Source: Ciceribacter ferrooxidans (lineage in GTDB: Bacteria; Pseudomonadota; Alphaproteobacteria; Rhizobiales; Rhizobiaceae). From it: a stretch of DNA of 64,000 nt. Below the pieces are notes generated by a model. It did no database searches and was not told the origin of the DNA. It worked only from the letters and a program-made list of their open reading frames with translations. The DNA lies in contig NZ_SDVB01000311.1 of assembly GCF_004137355.1 (NCBI RefSeq), positions 62,001-126,000 of the forward strand, read 5' to 3'. A program made the translations under genes and the position numbers. Positions 34,616 to 44,104 of this stretch are shown piece by piece; within the stretch, counting starts at the first letter, position 1, and every line of letters begins with the position of its first letter.

Positions 34616-34630
34616 CATTCCGTCAGAATG
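34616..34630. promoter_or_regulatory. Inverted repeat, candidate Lrp-family operator
   Basis: CATTC-CGTCA-GAATG is a perfect 5-base inverted repeat in a 15-base site, the size of an Lrp half-dimer site, in the gap between the regulator and the arginase gene. Confidence 0.35.
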
Positions 34631-34731
34631 GCTTATCACTTTGCGATATCTAACTTTCTTTTCGACACTTTTCCATCTTTTTGCCGACGCGGTGCACAGA
34701 GATAATCCCCGGAGAAGACAGGGAGCAGCGA

Positions 34732-35667
34732 ATGCAGGCGCAGCAAAAGGCAGTGACACTGATCGGAGTGCCGGTCGAGGAAGGCTCCGGCCGCGGCGGT
34801 TGCGCGATGGGACCGGCGGCCCTCAGGATTGCCGGGATCGGGCATGTCCTGCAGGAACTCGGCTATCGCGTCAGCGATGCGGGCGATCTCCGGCCGGAAC
34901 CGGCGGACGATCTCGCCACAAGCCCAAGGGCTCGCAATCTTCCTGCTGTCGCCGCGTTCACCCGCGCCCTCGAGAAGGCCACGTTCGATGCTGCCACCGC
35001 CGGCAGCTTGCCGGTAGCGCTCGGCGGCGATCACAGCCTGTCGATGGGCAGCGTTTCCGGCATGGCACGCTATGCCGGACGGGTCGGCCGCCCGCTTTTC
35101 GTCCTCTGGCTGGATGCCCATGCCGACTTCAACACGCCGGAAACCTCCCCTTCCGGTAACATGCATGGCATGCCGGTCGCCTTCTTCTGTGGTCAGGCGG
35201 AGTTCGCTCCCATCCTTCCGTCCGAGCGGCCGTTCGTCGATCCCAAGAGGGTCTATCAGGTCGGTATCCGCTCTGTGGACGAGGAGGAGCGCGTCGCGAT
35301 CGCCAGACACGAGGTCAACGTGTTCGACATGCGGGCCGTGGACGAAGAGGGTGTCGGCGCAATCATGCGCAGGATTCTCGCCGAGGTCGAGGGCAGCGAC
35401 GGCCTCCTGCATGTAAGCCTCGACGTCGATTTCCTCGACCCGGATGTCGCTCCAGGTGTCGGTACCACGGTACCGGGCGGTGCGACATTCCGCGAGGCGC
35501 ATCTCATCATGGAGATGTTGCACGACAGCGGGCTCGTCTCCTCGCTCGACCTCGTCGAACTGAATCCCTTTCTGGACGATCGCGGCAAGAGTGCCCGCGT
35601 CCTCGTCGATCTTGCGGCGAGCCTTTTCGGCCGCCGCGTCCTCGATCGCCCCACCCGCTCCGCCTGA
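34732..35667 (+). CDS. Arginase
   Basis: A 311-residue ureohydrolase that splits arginine to ornithine and urea. The manganese ligands are seen in GGDHS (98-102), DAHADFN (128-134) and SLDVDFLDP (D231, D233). The ATG at 34732 follows GGGAG; an upstream start has no such site. The next gene uses the ornithine made, so the pair forms an arginine catabolic operon (rocF-rocD type). Agmatinase is less likely because the NTPETSPSGNMHG loop fits arginase. Confidence 0.92.
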   Translation: MQAQQKAVTLIGVPVEEGSGRGGCAMGPAALRIAGIGHVLQELGYRVSDAGDLRPEPADDLATSPRARNLPAVAAFTRALEKATFDAATAGSLPVALGGDHSLSMGSVSGMARYAGRVGRPLFVLWLDAHADFNTPETSPSGNMHGMPVAFFCGQAEFAPILPSERPFVDPKRVYQVGIRSVDEEERVAIARHEVNVFDMRAVDEEGVGAIMRRILAEVEGSDGLLHVSLDVDFLDPDVAPGVGTTVPGGATFREAHLIMEMLHDSGLVSSLDLVELNPFLDDRGKSARVLVDLAASLFGRRVLDRPTRSA

Positions 35668-35685
35668 GCCACAAGGAACGCCGTC

Positions 35686-36894
35686 ATGTCGCAGACAGCC
35701 GAACTCATCGCCACCGAACACCGCCTCGGCGCCCATAACTATAAGCCTCTCGACGTTGTCCTGACGCGAGGCCAGGGCGTGCACGTCTGGGACAGCGACG
35801 GAAACCGTTATCTCGATTGCCTGTCGGCTTATTCGGCCGTCAACCAGGGGCACTGCCACCCGCGCATCCTGGCGGCCATGACGGAACAGGCCTCCAAGCT
35901 GACGCTGACGTCGCGCGCGTTCCGCAACGACCAGCTCGCTCTCTTCTACGAGGAGCTTGCCGCGCTTACCGGCTCGCACAAGATCCTGCCGATGAACTCC
36001 GGCGCGGAAGCCGTCGAGACGGCGATCAAGGCGGTCCGCAAATGGGGGTACGAGGTAAAGGGTGTCGAGAAGAACAAGGCCGAGATTATCGTCTGTTCGG
36101 AAAACTTCCACGGCCGCACGCTGAGTATCATCAGCTTCTCGACCGACCCGGACGCCCGCGAAGGTTTCGGTCCTTACACCCCGGGCTTCACCATCGTTCC
36201 TTTCGGTGATGCCGCCGCGTTCGAGGCCGCGATCAACGCGAACACGGTCGGTGCCCTCATCGAACCGATCCAGGGCGAGGCCGGCGTCATCATTCCTCCG
36301 GCCGGCTATTTCCGGCGGGTGCGTGAACTCTGCACCCAGCACAACGTCACGCTGATCCTCGACGAGATCCAAACCGGGCTCGGTCGAACCGGCAAGTTGC
36401 TGGCGGAAGAGCACGAAGGCATCGAGGCGGACGTGACCCTGATCGGCAAGGCCCTCTCCGGCGGCTTCTATCCGGTCTCCGCGGTGCTTTCGAACTCCGA
36501 AGTGCTCGGAGTCCTTCAGCCTGGCCAGCACGGCTCGACTTTCGGCGGCAATCCACTCGCCTGCGCGATCGCCCGAGAAGCGCTGAAGGTACTGGTGGAG
36601 GAAGGCATGATCGAAAACGCCGAGAGGATGGGCGCATACTTCATGGACGGTCTCCGGTCGATCCGTTCCAACATGATCCGGGAAGTCCGCGGACGCGGCC
36701 TGATGATGGCGGTTGAGCTCTTGCCCGAGGCAGGCGGCGCCCGCAAGTACTGCTACGCCATGAAGGATCGCGGCATTCTCGCCAAGGATACCCACGTGAA
36801 TACGATTCGCCTCGCGCCACCGCTGGTCATCACCAGGGACCAGGTGGATTGGGCAATCGAAAACATCGACGCCGTACTGTCGAAAGGCGTGTGA
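35686..36894 (+). CDS. rocD: Ornithine aminotransferase
   Basis: A 402-residue class III aminotransferase that turns ornithine and 2-oxoglutarate into glutamate semialdehyde and glutamate. It has the PLP lysine K255 in [13 protein letters not shown]226 in LILDEIQTG, and [12 protein letters not shown]. It starts 18 bases after the arginase gene, giving the arginine to glutamate route. The length and the [12 protein letters not shown] motif distinguish it from acetylornithine aminotransferase. Confidence 0.93.
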   Translation: MSQTAELIATEHRLGAHNYKPLDVVLTRGQGVHVWDSDGNRYLDCLSAYSAVNQGHCHPRILAAMTEQASKLTLTSRAFRNDQLALFYEELAALTGSHKILPMNSGAEAVETAIKAVRKWGYEVKGVEKNKAEIIVCSENFHGRTLSIISFSTDPDAREGFGPYTPGFTIVPFGDAAAFEAAINANTVGALIEPIQGEAGVIIPPAGYFRRVRELCTQHNVTLILDEIQTGLGRTGKLLAEEHEGIEADVTLIGKALSGGFYPVSAVLSNSEVLGVLQPGQHGSTFGGNPLACAIAREALKVLVEEGMIENAERMGAYFMDGLRSIRSNMIREVRGRGLMMAVELLPEAGGARKYCYAMKDRGILAKDTHVNTIRLAPPLVITRDQVDWAIENIDAVLSKGV

Positions 36895-37109
36895 AGGCGG
36901 CGGGCCTTTGGCCGCTGCCGGCTGCAGTTCCCCTGTGCCGTCTCGGATTTAGATTTGAGCAACACTCTTACGCTACGGTGCACAGAGCGAGACGAGATGT
37001 CACTGCCGCAGCCCGGTCCGTCGCATCGCCGGTACGCGTTTTCATGGCGTGAGCAAGGACGTTTCGGCGCCGGTGCTCTGCGAAAGACAAAAGGACTGGG
37101 AACACACTG

Positions 37110-37589
37110 ATGGCAACGACGATCAACTCTACGACCTTCGGCGGCGATACTCTCGAGATCATCGCCTTCCGTCTTCACGATCAGGAGTTCTGCGTGAAGA
37201 CGACGACCATTCGCGAAATCCGCGGCTGGGCACCTTCGACCCCCATTCCGCATGCGCCGGCCGACGTGATCGGTGTCATGAACTTGCGCGGCTCCGTCAT
37301 CCCGATCATTGATCTTGCCTACAAGCTCGGCATGAAGAGCACGGTCGCCAACGAGCGCAGCGCCATTGTGGTCGCCGAAGTTCACAACATGGTCATAGGC
37401 ATGCTCGTCGATCGCGTCTCCGACATCCTGACGATCCCGAGCTCCCAGGTGCAGCCGGTGCCGGAGATTTCGGCTTCGTTCGACAAGTCCTTCTCGGAAG
37501 GCATCATCGCCACCGAGAACGGCATGATCTGTTTCCTGAACCTTTCGAAGATGTTCAAGGGCACCGAAGCCGACGACCTCGCCGCCTGA
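37110..37589 (+). CDS. cheW: CheW-like chemotaxis coupling protein
   Basis: A 159-residue single-domain CheW protein that links methyl-accepting receptors to CheA. It has the pattern DQEFCVKTTTIREI, GVMNLRGSVIPIIDL and VDRVSDILTI, which matches the SH3-like CheW core. It stands apart from any other chemotaxis gene in the window, so it may be a second copy or an orphan unit. The 215 bases upstream hold no clear promoter. A hairpin follows. Confidence 0.92.
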   Translation: MATTINSTTFGGDTLEIIAFRLHDQEFCVKTTTIREIRGWAPSTPIPHAPADVIGVMNLRGSVIPIIDLAYKLGMKSTVANERSAIVVAEVHNMVIGMLVDRVSDILTIPSSQVQPVPEISASFDKSFSEGIIATENGMICFLNLSKMFKGTEADDLAA

Positions 37590-37617
37590 TCGCAGCCCGC
37601 GATATCTTGATTTAAGG

Positions 37618-37646
37618 AGCCCGGCGCTATCGGGTAGCACCGGGCT
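37618..37646 (+). terminator. Hairpin after cheW
   Basis: AGCCCGG pairs with CCGGGCT (37618-37624 with 37640-37646), and inside it GCTA pairs with TAGC with one mismatch between. Few T follow, so it is a moderate candidate. Confidence 0.5.
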
Positions 37647-37740
37647 TCATTGCGTGCGCATCGTCCTTCGTCAGGTGAGTTGATCGCGGACGGGGCCTGA
37701 CGTACGACAGGCGGACAGAATCGTCTGAGGTTTCAACGTC

Positions 37741-38586
37741 ATGCAACTGCTTCTCATCCACACCGGCGGCACGATCGGCATGGCGCCAGGGCCCGATGGC
37801 CTCACTCCAGTCAAAGGCCTCGTCGAAGCAGCAGTGGCAGAACGCCTGCCGGCAGGTGTTTTCCTCCCCAGCCATGTCTTCGATCCACTGATCGACAGCG
37901 CCGACATGGGGCCGGACGGATGGAATGCGATGCTTTCGGCCATCCGCGCCCACCCCGACATACCGGCTATTGTGACCCATGGTACCGACACCATGGCCTT
38001 CACCGGTGCCGCGCTTTCGCAGGCGCTTGCCGGAGAGGGCCGAAGGATCGTCCTTTGCGGCTCTATGACGCCACTCGGGATGGGCGGCGATGCCGAAGGT
38101 AACCTCGCGCTGGCGATCGAGGCGACCATGAAGACGGGTGAAGGCGTGCATCTGGCTTTTGCCGGTTCGCTGCTGCCGGCAGAGGGTCTTGTGAAACACC
38201 ATAGCCACGAGGCCCTCTCCTTTCGCTCGCAGCCGCAGCTGCCACAACCGACACCGTCAAGACGCAGCTTCGACGCCCGTCGTCTCGCCATCCTGACGCT
38301 TTCGCCGGGTCTGCCGGCTGAGGCGCTGGAAGCGATCCTCGCGACGCTGGACGGCGCTGTCCTCCGCGTTTTCGGCGCAGGCACGGCACCGTCGGACCGG
38401 TGGATACTGAAGGTTCTTGCCGAGGCCGTTGCCGCGGGCAAGCGAATCCGCGCGGTCAGCCAGTGCGAAGCGGGCGGGCTGACGCCCGGAGCCTACGCCG
38501 CGGGGGCGGGTCTCTGGGCGACCGGCGTCGAGAACGGTGGACTGGAAACGCCGGAAGCAGCACTCATACGCCTCTGGCTCAATTGA
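37741..38586 (+). CDS. Type I/II asparaginase-family protein
   Basis: A 281-residue L-asparaginase fold protein with both catalytic threonine motifs: HTGGTIG at 7-13 and VTHGTDTM at 78-85. It is shorter than the usual 320-350 residues, the loss being mainly in the C-terminal domain, and has no signal peptide, so it is cytoplasmic. It should hydrolyse asparagine or a related amide. The ATG at 37741 is preceded by GAGG. Confidence 0.85.
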   Translation: MQLLLIHTGGTIGMAPGPDGLTPVKGLVEAAVAERLPAGVFLPSHVFDPLIDSADMGPDGWNAMLSAIRAHPDIPAIVTHGTDTMAFTGAALSQALAGEGRRIVLCGSMTPLGMGGDAEGNLALAIEATMKTGEGVHLAFAGSLLPAEGLVKHHSHEALSFRSQPQLPQPTPSRRSFDARRLAILTLSPGLPAEALEAILATLDGAVLRVFGAGTAPSDRWILKVLAEAVAAGKRIRAVSQCEAGGLTPGAYAAGAGLWATGVENGGLETPEAALIRLWLN

Positions 38587-38599
38587 AGTGAATGACAGA

Positions 38600-38620
38600 G
38601 GGCGGATTCTTGGTCCGCCC
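38600..38620. terminator. Hairpin between convergent asparaginase and OFA transporter genes
   Basis: GGGCGGA (38600-38606), 7-base loop, TCCGCCC (38614-38620). Lies between two convergent genes and could serve both; no strong T run. Confidence 0.45.
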
Positions 38621-38649
38621 CCTCGAATTGGATGATCTTCCCAGCCGAC

Positions 38650-40302
38650 TCAGCTGAAGAGCACGAATGTCTTCTGCAGCGTGATCCAGACACCCCAGAG
38701 GATCGGGAACCCGACGACGGCCCAGGCGGCCAGCGTCTTACCGTCGAATCCGCCCTTGCCGATCCCGAAGGAGCCAGTCGGGCCGACGTTGCTCGACTGG
38801 CTCTTCGCCTGCAACGCGGCGACCTCGTCGTCCGACATGAACCATTTTTCCGAGAGTGGTCTGACCAGCGTGTTGGCAATGAGCCCGAGCGCCAGCAGCC
38901 CGGCGAGGATGTACATGGTGAAGTCATAGACCTGCGCGCGAGGAATGCCGGCGGCGATCTGCGCTTCACGTATGTAGTTCACAACCACCGGCCCGATTAT
39001 GCCGGCCGTCGCCCAGGCTGTCAGGAGACGACCGTGGATCGCGCCGACGAACTGCGTGCCGAAAATGTCCGCGAGATAGGCGGGAACGGTCGAAAACCCA
39101 CCACCATACATGGACAGGATGACGCACAGGGCAGCGACGAAGAACACCTTGCTGCCGATGCCGGCCGCCCAGGGAGCGGAGGCATAGAGCAAAATGCCGA
39201 GCAGGAAGAAGACATAGTAGGTGTTCTTGCGCCCGAGTCTGTCGGAAAGTGACGCCCAGAAGAACCGTCCGCCGATATTGAAAAGCGAGAGCAGGCCGGT
39301 GAAGCCGGCGGCGATCGCCGCAACAGCCGCAAGCTGTTCCTTGTTAAGGTCGGCGAATTTCACGTCCGGAACGCCGATCAGCGAGCCGGCGAAAATCTCC
39401 TGCAGCATCGGCGAGGCCATGCCGATCACGCCGATCCCCGCCGATACGTTGAGGCAGAGCACGGCCCAGATCAGCCAGAATTGCGGCGTCTTGTGCGCAT
39501 CGCGCAAATGGACGTGGCCGTGTGTAATCATGGCGTTTCCGGTGACCTTCGGCTGCCAGCCGTCCGGGCGCCACCCGGCGGGCGGAATGCGGTAGCCGAA
39601 GGCACCACCCATCATGAACACGAAGTAGACGCCAGCCATGACGACGAACGTCTGCCAGACGCCGACGGAGGTCTCGCTCCTGAAGACGTTCATCAGCATG
39701 TCGGCAAGCGGTGCACCGATCATCGCGCCGCCGCCGAAGCCCATGATGGCCATCCCTGTCGCCATCCCACGACGGTCGGGAAACCACTTAATCAGCGTCG
39801 AGACGGGTGAGATATAGCCGAGACCCAGGCCGATACCGCCGATCACGCCTGCACCGATCCACATCAACCAGAGTTGATGGAAGATGACGCCGAGTGCGGC
39901 AATCAGAATGCCTCCGCACCAGCAGCAGGCCGAGACGAAGCCGGCGCGGCGGGGGCCGACCCGCTCCAGCCAGCCGCCCCAGATCGCGGCGGACGAACCG
40001 AGCAGGACGAAGAAGAGCGTATAGATCCAGCCGAGGTCACTCACCCGCCAGTCGCATGTCGTGGTGAAGAGGGCCGAGAAAAGCGTGAGATCGGCACAGG
40101 CAACCGACTGGTTGATTCCGATCGACTTGGTCAGCGGTAGCCAGAAAACCGAGAAGCCGTAAGCCATGCCGATGCAGAGATGAATGGCGAGCGCCGCCGG
40201 CGGCACGAGCCAGCGATTGAAGCCCGGTTTTGCGATGATGCGTTCGCGATCGAGCAAGCCCGCACCGTAACCGTCGGTTAGTGTTTCCGTTGTGGCAGTC
40301 AT
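38650..40302 (-). CDS. OFA-family MFS transporter (oxalate/formate antiporter family)
   Basis: A 550-residue major facilitator with about 12 to 14 membrane spans, longer than most OFA members because of an extra periplasmic or cytoplasmic insert (around 60-75, with two Cys in SVACADLTLFSALFTTTCDW) and a C-terminal hydrophobic helix. It has the MFS loop motif GGRFFWASLSDRLGRKN and the OFA-like AIHLCIGMAYGFSVFWLPLT. The substrate is probably a small carboxylate such as formate, oxalate or a monocarboxylate. A perfect sigma-54 promoter with tandem upstream palindromes lies before it, beside genes for a sigma-54 activator and its kinase. Confidence 0.88.
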   Translation of the reverse strand: MTATTETLTDGYGAGLLDRERIIAKPGFNRWLVPPAALAIHLCIGMAYGFSVFWLPLTKSIGINQSVACADLTLFSALFTTTCDWRVSDLGWIYTLFFVLLGSSAAIWGGWLERVGPRRAGFVSACCWCGGILIAALGVIFHQLWLMWIGAGVIGGIGLGLGYISPVSTLIKWFPDRRGMATGMAIMGFGGGAMIGAPLADMLMNVFRSETSVGVWQTFVVMAGVYFVFMMGGAFGYRIPPAGWRPDGWQPKVTGNAMITHGHVHLRDAHKTPQFWLIWAVLCLNVSAGIGVIGMASPMLQEIFAGSLIGVPDVKFADLNKEQLAAVAAIAAGFTGLLSLFNIGGRFFWASLSDRLGRKNTYYVFFLLGILLYASAPWAAGIGSKVFFVAALCVILSMYGGGFSTVPAYLADIFGTQFVGAIHGRLLTAWATAGIIGPVVVNYIREAQIAAGIPRAQVYDFTMYILAGLLALGLIANTLVRPLSEKWFMSDDEVAALQAKSQSSNVGPTGSFGIGKGGFDGKTLAAWAVVGFPILWGVWITLQKTFVLFS

Positions 40303-40484
40303 TCCTGTTCTCCTCCCTTCCGCCGGTCGAAGCCGGCGGGTCCATCTGCTTGCAGGCAGACCGGCACTCGTCTCCGTCTACGAAAACGCTGCGCTCTGCC
40401 TCCCCAGCGATGTCGCGCAAACGACTCGCTCTCCCGCATCCGGCGACCGAATGTCGGACGATGCGCCAGATGCGGGAGTTACGG

Positions 40485-40500
40485 AGCAACCCGCGTGCCA
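40485..40500 (-). promoter_or_regulatory. Sigma-54 (-24/-12) promoter of the OFA transporter gene
   Basis: On the minus strand TGGCACGCGGGTTGCT has the invariant GG and GC ten bases apart and matches TGGCACG-N4-TTGCW fully. Transcription would start near 40474, leaving a leader of about 170 bases. Confidence 0.88.
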
Positions 40501-40551
40501 GAAAACGGTCCTAGATTTTTCAGTGCGTTAGATCGCGCCCGCTCAGAAATT

Positions 40552-40591
40552 CGGACATTTTGTCCGGGTAGGGTGCGACATTTTGTCCGGG
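40552..40591 (-). promoter_or_regulatory. Tandem palindromic upstream activator sites for an NtrC-type regulator
   Basis: The first site CGGACATTTTGTCCG (40552-40566) is a perfect palindrome with 6-base arms. The second shares the palindromic core GACATTTTGTC (40577-40587). A 15-base stretch GACATTTTGTCCGGG is repeated exactly at a 23-base step. The centres lie about 85 and 108 bases upstream of the predicted sigma-54 start, a typical enhancer position. Confidence 0.75.
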
Positions 40592-40601
40592 AAAGACTGC
40601 G

Positions 40602-42626
40602 TCAATCCGCTTCGGGAAGCCAGATCGTGAAAGTGGTTCCCTCTCCCAGATGGCTCTCGGCGGTCAAGCTGCCGCCCTGTCGCGTAACCAGCGTTTGACT
40701 GATCGACAGGCCGAGACCCGTTCCGTCCTGTCGCTTGGTGGTAAAGAAGGGATCGAAAATGCGGTGCAGCACGTCGGGTGCCATCCCGACGCCGGTGTCC
40801 GTCACCTCGATCGCGACACCTCGCCGCCGCTCGCGATCCTCGTCTCGACTCTTCAGTGTCAGCGTCCCACCGTCCGGCATGGCGTGGATGGCGTTGACGA
40901 TGAGGTTCACCAACACTTGCTGCAGCTCCGTGCGGTTCATCAATATGCGGCGCGTGGCAGCATCCTTCCGCGAGACCGCGATCGCGCCCTTGTTCAGCAA
41001 GTGCTGCACGAGCGGCAGGCAGTCGGAAACGACGTCGGCCACCGCGTGCCGCTCGACATAGCCGGCATATTCCTCAGGCTTCGCGAATTGCAGGAGTCTC
41101 GTCACGATCTGACTGATCCGGTGAATCTGCTCGTCGATCAGACGAAACTCGGTCGCGACGCCCTTGCTCTCGGCGGCGAGAACGCTGCGAACCACATCGA
41201 GATTGCCCTGCATGACCGCTATCGGATTGTTGATCTCGTGGGCGACACCGGCCGTGATTTCACCGATGGCCGCCAGCTTCTCGGACATGATCAGTTGCTT
41301 CGTGGTCGCCTCGAGCTGCCTGTTGGCGACTTCGAGTTCATGTGTCCTAGCCGCCACCCGGGCATTGAGTTCGTCGTTCCAGGCCCGGAGTTCGCGATCA
41401 CGCTGCTGGACCTGATCCAGCAGCGTATCGAGATGGTGCGCAACGCGGCCGATTTCGTCATCGGCGCGCGCAAGGCCGGTGCGTGCACCAAGATCGCCCT
41501 CCTCCACCCTGCCGATGGTTGCGGTCATGCGCTCGAGCGGCTTGAAGATTCCTCGTGCCCAGCGCAGAAAGATCGGAACACTCGCACCGGTCACGGCAAG
41601 GAATGCAAGACCGATACCGATCAGGGTCTCCATTTTGGCGCGTGCAAACGGCGCTTCCAGGAAGCCGACATAGAGCATGCCGACCCGCTTGCCGTAGCTG
41701 TCGCTGATCGGCTCGTAGGCGGAGACATACCAGTCGTTGACGACGAAGGCGCTATCGAGCCAGACCCGACCCTGGTCGAGTACCGCCTCGCGGACCGCTT
41801 TCGACACCCGCGTGCCGAGTGCCCGCTTGTTCTCGAAGAGCCGGACATTCGTGCTGATTCGCACGTCATCGAGAAAAAGCGTCGCGGTTCCGCGGCTGCC
41901 GGCCGGAAGGCTGGCTTCGCGGTAGACGAGATCATTGATCGTGTCGATGAAGACGAGATTCTGGTTGAGCAGGATTCCACCGACCAGCGCGACGGTTCCG
42001 CGACCCGGCACGAAGGCGGGGCTCGCGGAATGGACGACCATGCCGCGGTTCTCGATGGTTCGGTCGGTCGGAAGCGCGTTCGGCGTCGGCACAAGCTCCA
42101 GCCGCGCTTGAGACGCTAGGTTAGACGAGATCGCGGCCAGTTCTTCGTTGGTGAAGATGTCGATGGCGGTACTCGCACGGCCGGAGAGCGCAGCCTGCAC
42201 GACCGGCCAGTCGCTGCGGATCGGTGCAGCGGCTCCCAAGGGTGGAGAGGCAGAAAACGGGCCTCCGCTGCCAATGACCATCAGGAAATCCAGCCCGAGC
42301 CGCTTGCGGTTTTCTTCGAGAAACGCCGGCAGTGTGCTGGTCCCGTCCCGGACGACGATGTCGCGGAAACCGGCCGAGTCCGTGAGCGCCTTCAGGTGTT
42401 CGCCGGTGTTTTCGAGAATCCGGGACAGATATTGGTGCGCGATCGTGAGATCACCGTTCACCTTGGAGGTCAGGAGCGCGTCGAACTTGGCTTCCCATCG
42501 CGCCATGGTGATCGCAAGCAGCACGGGCAGTATGACGAGCGTCGGCAGCAGTGCGATGGCAAGCAAACGAAAGCGGATCGATGAGCCGCCCACACTAGGC
42601 GTGACAGATGCCGTGGGCTTAGACAT
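40602..42626 (-). CDS. Membrane sensor histidine kinase with periplasmic Cache-like domain
   Basis: A 674-residue kinase. The first span is at about 19-41, a large periplasmic region at 42-333 looks like a double Cache ligand domain, and a second span at about 334-355 leads to a HAMP domain (356-410) and a coiled coil. HisKA has the phosphorylated H463 in VAHEINNPIA, and the ATPase domain includes DTGVGMAPDVL, FTTKRQDGTGLGLSIS. The start ATG at 42626 overlaps the regulator's stop by 8 bases, so the two genes are coupled. It probably senses a small organic acid outside the cell and controls the OFA transporter. Confidence 0.9.
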   Translation of the reverse strand: MSKPTASVTPSVGGSSIRFRLLAIALLPTLVILPVLLAITMARWEAKFDALLTSKVNGDLTIAHQYLSRILENTGEHLKALTDSAGFRDIVVRDGTSTLPAFLEENRKRLGLDFLMVIGSGGPFSASPPLGAAAPIRSDWPVVQAALSGRASTAIDIFTNEELAAISSNLASQARLELVPTPNALPTDRTIENRGMVVHSASPAFVPGRGTVALVGGILLNQNLVFIDTINDLVYREASLPAGSRGTATLFLDDVRISTNVRLFENKRALGTRVSKAVREAVLDQGRVWLDSAFVVNDWYVSAYEPISDSYGKRVGMLYVGFLEAPFARAKMETLIGIGLAFLAVTGASVPIFLRWARGIFKPLERMTATIGRVEEGDLGARTGLARADDEIGRVAHHLDTLLDQVQQRDRELRAWNDELNARVAARTHELEVANRQLEATTKQLIMSEKLAAIGEITAGVAHEINNPIAVMQGNLDVVRSVLAAESKGVATEFRLIDEQIHRISQIVTRLLQFAKPEEYAGYVERHAVADVVSDCLPLVQHLLNKGAIAVSRKDAATRRILMNRTELQQVLVNLIVNAIHAMPDGGTLTLKSRDEDRERRRGVAIEVTDTGVGMAPDVLHRIFDPFFTTKRQDGTGLGLSISQTLVTRQGGSLTAESHLGEGTTFTIWLPEAD

Positions 42627-44007
42627 TCCAAGCCGCGCATTTGCGATCGATCGTCTTGCGCGAGATTCCCAACCGCCGTGCTGCCTCGTCGCGATTGCCA
42701 CCAACCTCCTGGAGAACCGCTAGGATGTGTCGCCGTTCGACATCTTCGAGTGTCGAAGCACCGAACGCGGCGGGGGAACGATGACCTCGGAAGTCTTCGG
42801 GGAAGGCACCTAGGATCAACGACCGCTCGATGAGATTCCGCAATTCGCGAACATTTCCGGGCCAGCGATAGCGCAGGAGCGCGGCCGTCACGTCGGCTTC
42901 AATGGCCACCGGTGGCATGCCGAGTTGCTGGGACAGCTTGTCCATGAACAGTCGAGCGAGCTCGAGCACATCACCATCCCTCTCGCGGAGAGGTGGGAGA
43001 AAGAGCTGCATCACATTGATCCGGTAGAACAGATCGGCGCGGAAGTTACCCTGTTTGACCTGCGCTTCGAGGTCAGCATTCGTCGCGAATATGAGACGGA
43101 GATCGACCGGAACTTCACGCTCGGCCCCGACCGGACGTATGCGTCTGTCTTCGATCGCCCGCAGCAATTTGCTCTGGGTCGCGAGCGGCATCTCGCCGAT
43201 CTCGTCGAGGAAGAGCGTCCCGCCCTGGGCATGCATGAACAGCCCCTCGCGGTTCATCTCCGCTCCCGTGAAAGCTCCCTTGAGATGACCGAAGAGCTCG
43301 GACTCGATCATGTCAGGCGGGATCGCGGCACAATTGACAGGCACGAAGGGCTTCTCCGCGCGATCCGACAACGCGTGGATCGATCGCGCTGCGACCTCCT
43401 TGCCGGTTCCCGATTCACCGCTGAGCAGCACGGTGGTCGGCAGAGGCGCCACCTTTGCAATCGTCTCACGAACACGGCGGATGGCCGGGGATTCACCGAT
43501 TAGCTTGTCGCGAAGGAGAATATGATCGGAGGTCGCACGCAGTTCGTAGCGCAGAACGAAATTCTCGCGCTGCAGCCGCATGCGGTCGAGACAACGGGCG
43601 ACGGCGTTGAGGATCTGGTTGGAGCGGAAGGGCTTCAGCACAAAGTCGACCGCACCGGCACGTAGCGCCTGGATCGCCGTCTCGAGATCTGCATAGGCCG
43701 TCATGAGGATCGCGTCGGCATAAAAGCCGATCGACCTTTGCTCGACCAGCCAATCGACGCCGTTCCTGCCCGGCATGATGTTGTCGAGGATGACGACGTC
43801 GAAGTGGTTCCGGTCGAGCTTGCGGGACGCTTCGTCCGTATCGGCCGCCTCCTCGATCCGCTTGCAGCGCGGCCCGAGGGTACGAACGAGAAAATTACGC
43901 ATTCCCGGCTCATCGTCGACCACGAGAATCGACGCTTGCGCAAGCCATGGCCCGAATTCGGGCGCACGTTCGGCGGCGGCCGACTTCCGTACCGTCTCTG
44001 CCCGCAC
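42619..44007 (-). CDS. NtrC-family sigma-54-dependent response regulator
   Basis: A 462-residue activator: receiver domain with phospho-acceptor D75 (VILDNIMPG), AAA+ domain with Walker A GESGTGKE at 197-204, the sigma-54 contact loop GAFTGA at 244-249, and a Fis-type helix-turn-helix at the C-terminus (RDEAARRLGISRKTIDRKC). The GTG at 44007 follows GGAGAGG. The intact GAFTGA loop shows it can activate sigma-54. The only sigma-54 promoter I found nearby is that of the OFA transporter downstream of the kinase. Confidence 0.93.
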   Translation of the reverse strand: MRAETVRKSAAAERAPEFGPWLAQASILVVDDEPGMRNFLVRTLGPRCKRIEEAADTDEASRKLDRNHFDVVILDNIMPGRNGVDWLVEQRSIGFYADAILMTAYADLETAIQALRAGAVDFVLKPFRSNQILNAVARCLDRMRLQRENFVLRYELRATSDHILLRDKLIGESPAIRRVRETIAKVAPLPTTVLLSGESGTGKEVAARSIHALSDRAEKPFVPVNCAAIPPDMIESELFGHLKGAFTGAEMNREGLFMHAQGGTLFLDEIGEMPLATQSKLLRAIEDRRIRPVGAEREVPVDLRLIFATNADLEAQVKQGNFRADLFYRINVMQLFLPPLRERDGDVLELARLFMDKLSQQLGMPPVAIEADVTAALLRYRWPGNVRELRNLIERSLILGAFPEDFRGHRSPAAFGASTLEDVERRHILAVLQEVGGNRDEAARRLGISRKTIDRKCAAWNV

Positions 44008-44104
44008 GCGCCTCTCCCATCCCGTCGATCAGATTACCGTCATGAATAGCAGAGAAGGTGAAGTCACAAAAGCCACGGGACAGGTTTGTGAACGATCGAC
44101 AACA

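Noticed and set aside
34636-36795. A 719-codon minus-strand frame across the arginase and ornithine aminotransferase genes
   Set aside because: Both genes beneath it have all catalytic motifs in the right frame. The antisense product has low-complexity acidic and basic content and no domain.
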